DNA from: Hofstenia miamia
Lineage: Eukaryota; Xenacoelomorpha; Acoela
Reading direction: 5' to 3'
DNA length: 46,063 bases
NCBI GenBank assembly: GCA_004352715.1
Contig: SCFE01000061.1
Location: 1,332,192 to 1,378,254, forward strand
Shown here: one piece after another, positions 43,831 to 46,063 of the stretch
Layout of the letters: the number at the start of each line of letters is the position of its first letter
How positions within the stretch are numbered: the first letter of the stretch is position 1
Program-made: the position numbers and the translations under genes
Notes under the pieces: generated by a model
What the model saw: the letters and a program-made list of their open reading frames with translations, nothing else
Told to the model about the DNA's origin: nothing
The model's database searches: none

Positions 43831-44830
43831 NNNNNNNNNNNNNNNNNNNNNNNNNNNNNNNNNNNNNNNNNNNNNNNNNNNNNNNNNNNNNNNNNNNNNN
43901 NNNNNNNNNNNNNNNNNNNNNNNNNNNNNNNNNNNNNNNNNNNNNNNNNNNNNNNNNNNNNNNNNNNNNNNNNNNNNNNNNNNNNNNNNNNNNNNNNNNN
44001 NNNNNNNNNNNNNNNNNNNNNNNNNNNNNNNNNNNNNNNNNNNNNNNNNNNNNNNNNNNNNNNNNNNNNNNNNNNNNNNNNNNNNNNNNNNNNNNNNNNN
44101 NNNNNNNNNNNNNNNNNNNNNNNNNNNNNNNNNNNNNNNNNNNNNNNNNNNNNNNNNNNNNNNNNNNNNNNNNNNNNNNNNNNNNNNNNNNNNNNNNNNN
44201 NNNNNNNNNNNNNNNNNNNNNNNNNNNNNNNNNNNNNNNNNNNNNNNNNNNNNNNNNNNNNNNNNNNNNNNNNNNNNNNNNNNNNNNNNNNNNNNNNNNN
44301 NNNNNNNNNNNNNNNNNNNNNNNNNNNNNNNNNNNNNNNNNNNNNNNNNNNNNNNNNNNNNNNNNNNNNNNNNNNNNNNNNNNNNNNNNNNNNNNNNNNN
44401 NNNNNNNNNNNNNNNNNNNNNNNNNNNNNNNNNNNNNNNNNNNNNNNNNNNNNNNNNNNNNNNNNNNNNNNNNNNNNNNNNNNNNNNNNNNNNNNNNNNN
44501 NNNNNNNNNNNNNNNNNNNNNNNNNNNNNNNNNNNNNNNNNNNNNNNNNNNNNNNNNNNNNNNNNNNNNNNNNNNNNNNNNNNNNNNNNNNNNNNNNNNN
44601 NNNNNNNNNNNNNNNNNNNNNNNNNNNNNNNNNNNNNNNNNNNNNNNNNNNNNNNNNNNNNNNNNNNNNNNNNNNNNNNNNNNNNNNNNNNNNNNNNNNN
44701 NNNNNNNNNNNNNNNNNNNNNNNNNNNNNNNNNNNNNNNNNNNNNNNNNNNNNNNNNNNNNNNNNNNNNNNNNNNNNNNNNNNNNNNNNNNNNNNNNNNN
44801 NNNNNNNNNNNNNNNNNNNNNNNNNNNNNN
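43831..44830. other. Assembly gap, exactly 1000 N
   Basis: Default-size gap. The right flank starts with TA and TTA repeats, so a microsatellite probably stopped the assembly. The N-terminal part of hAT A copy 2 may lie here. Confidence 0.95.
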
Positions 44831-45120
44831 TATATATATTATTATTATTATTTTGGTCCACTGTCCATCAACTGTTCCATCCAATTCCTAAAATATTTCA
44901 AATTTAACTGAAAGAAGTATTATTCATGTAAATAGAAAAATAAATATGTTGTCAAGCAATACTAGACGGAAAGCTATTGGCAGTCCCGGGCTTTTGATAT
45001 CTTATGGGCAAGAAATTTCATTTTCGTAGAATATAATTTAATTTAAATTTACACTATTATCAATTCATTTTAAAGATTAAAATCAAACTAGAATACATTT
45101 GTAAGAATTTCAGTGAGGAT
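44831..45120. other. Stretch between gap and hAT A copy 2
   Basis: Microsatellite (TA, TTA) followed by AT-rich DNA. The frame of the hAT A copy 2 fragment stays open back to about 45035, so its coding part may begin before 45121. Confidence 0.45.
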
Positions 45121-46063
45121 TCAGCAACTTTACTTAGAAGAGGCGTGCACCCAGTGTTGGAACCAGCTGTATATTTTTATGAAGGCATTAGACGAAATTT
45201 AATTCAACGATTTACAAGCCATCTAGTGGCAAAATAACGCAGTGCAAATTAATATTTAAGAAAAATCATTTGGAATTAAAAGATTTTTCAGCAAAAAATA
45301 TTTCGTCTAATGATGCTATCCTTGTTTCCTATGACGCCTTAGAAAATGAACTTCAGACAAAAAAAACGAGATAAAACGTATTATACAGTTATTTCAAAAG
45401 TAATTTTGGAATCCATAACTGGATTCTTCAAATCGTTCAATAATATTTTCATTTTCTTGAAAACTCAACAAGATCTACACTTAATTACGTGATACCATCT
45501 TATCATCTTTGCTGAGATGTTTATTGTCTAGAAGCCATTGAAAATAATTATATTATTCGAATTCTGAAGAAAATAATTAGAAACGCTTGTATCATAAAAA
45601 AAATAGGTGTCCGTTACTTGCTTGCACACAATTGCAACTAATGGATAACACATTCAGGGATCTTTCTTTTATTCAATAACCTAATGATCGTCATAATTTA
45701 ATGAAGTAATGTCACGATGTCATTAATCTAATTTCAAGTTCCGATTCAATAGACATCAATCAAACTTCAAGTTCAATTTTTGATGATACACAGAAAACAA
45801 AAGATCGCGACATCTTTGTATTAATGAGAAACCGAAACATTGAATCAACATCTGAAAAATAGATATTGACCCCTTGTTAAGAGAAAAGTTTGAAACATAC
45901 ATTTCTCGAAAAATGGGAATGAAGTATTAAGTTAAGATAAAAATTGTTTGATGTTTTGGAAATTGAATCAAAAAGTTTACCTTACTTTGTCAGAATACGC
46001 TAAAACCGTATTGGTTCCACAGGCAACTAAAGGGGAAAGTGAGCGACATTTTAGCTCTGCGGG
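45121..46063 (+). pseudogene. hAT transposase family A, copy 2, truncated by window end
   Basis: From 45185 onward this matches 38111-38990 almost base for base, with a few substitutions and 1-3-base indels. Upstream, 45121-45237 stays open for 38 codons and reads L-L-R-R-G-V-H-P-V-L-E-P then Y-E-G-I-R-R-N-L-I-Q-R-F. This sequence is missing from copy 1, so copy 2 preserves more of the middle of the transposase. Both copies share the stop after H-L-V-A-K and the later breaks, so they descend from an already broken ancestor. The dimerisation domain starts at 45957 and runs off the window. Confidence 0.85.

Noticed and set aside
1-46063. CRISPR array, phage, operon or other prokaryotic defence system
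   Set aside because: No regularly spaced short repeats, no clustered same-strand genes and no ribosome binding sites. All content is eukaryotic.

Overview
This window looks like a scaffold from an AT-rich animal nuclear genome. The evidence is one intact eukaryotic gene (cytoplasmic dynein light chain LC8), eukaryotic transposons of several classes, many (TA)n microsatellites, a short internal TTAGGG array and very low coding density. There are no bacterial operons, ribosome binding sites or CRISPR arrays. Base composition, telomere-type repeats and apparent high allelic divergence suit an invertebrate such as a cnidarian or tunicate, but I cannot name the species.

Layout. 1-5.1 kb is non-coding with an approximately 890 bp direct repeat and a partial LTR. 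5.1-9.8 kb is a decayed Ty3/gypsy-type LTR retrotransposon. It keeps the integrase C-terminus, a broken third ORF in the envelope position, a polypurine tract and a complete 3' LTR. 9.8-12.4 kb is mostly empty, with one 139-codon ORF. 12.4-24.0 kb consists of three contigs separated by 1000-N gaps that contain the same sequence two or three times. The middle contig appears to be an allelic copy wrongly placed in series. Each full copy carries the same hAT-type MITE and the same internal telomere-like array. 24-26.5 kb is featureless. 26.5-27.1 kb is a deleted mariner-type element sitting inside a TA microsatellite. 27.1-32.6 kb holds GC-rich inverted repeats, two related foldback elements, the intronless LC8 gene at 31.2 kb and a candidate MITE. 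32.6-37.2 kb is AT-rich with many TA tracts and small assembly joins. 37.2-46.1 kb is dominated by two unrelated hAT families: one with BED finger and dimerisation-domain fragments (two copies), and one about 2.5 kb long with recognisable ends on the minus strand. An orphan, probably terminal, exon on the minus strand lies between them.

Function. LC8 is the only gene I would call intact. The other coding signals are transposon remains or short unassigned ORFs. I found no convincing new multi-gene system. The most informative signals are the assembly/haplotype structure, the structurally defined transposons, and the orphan exon.
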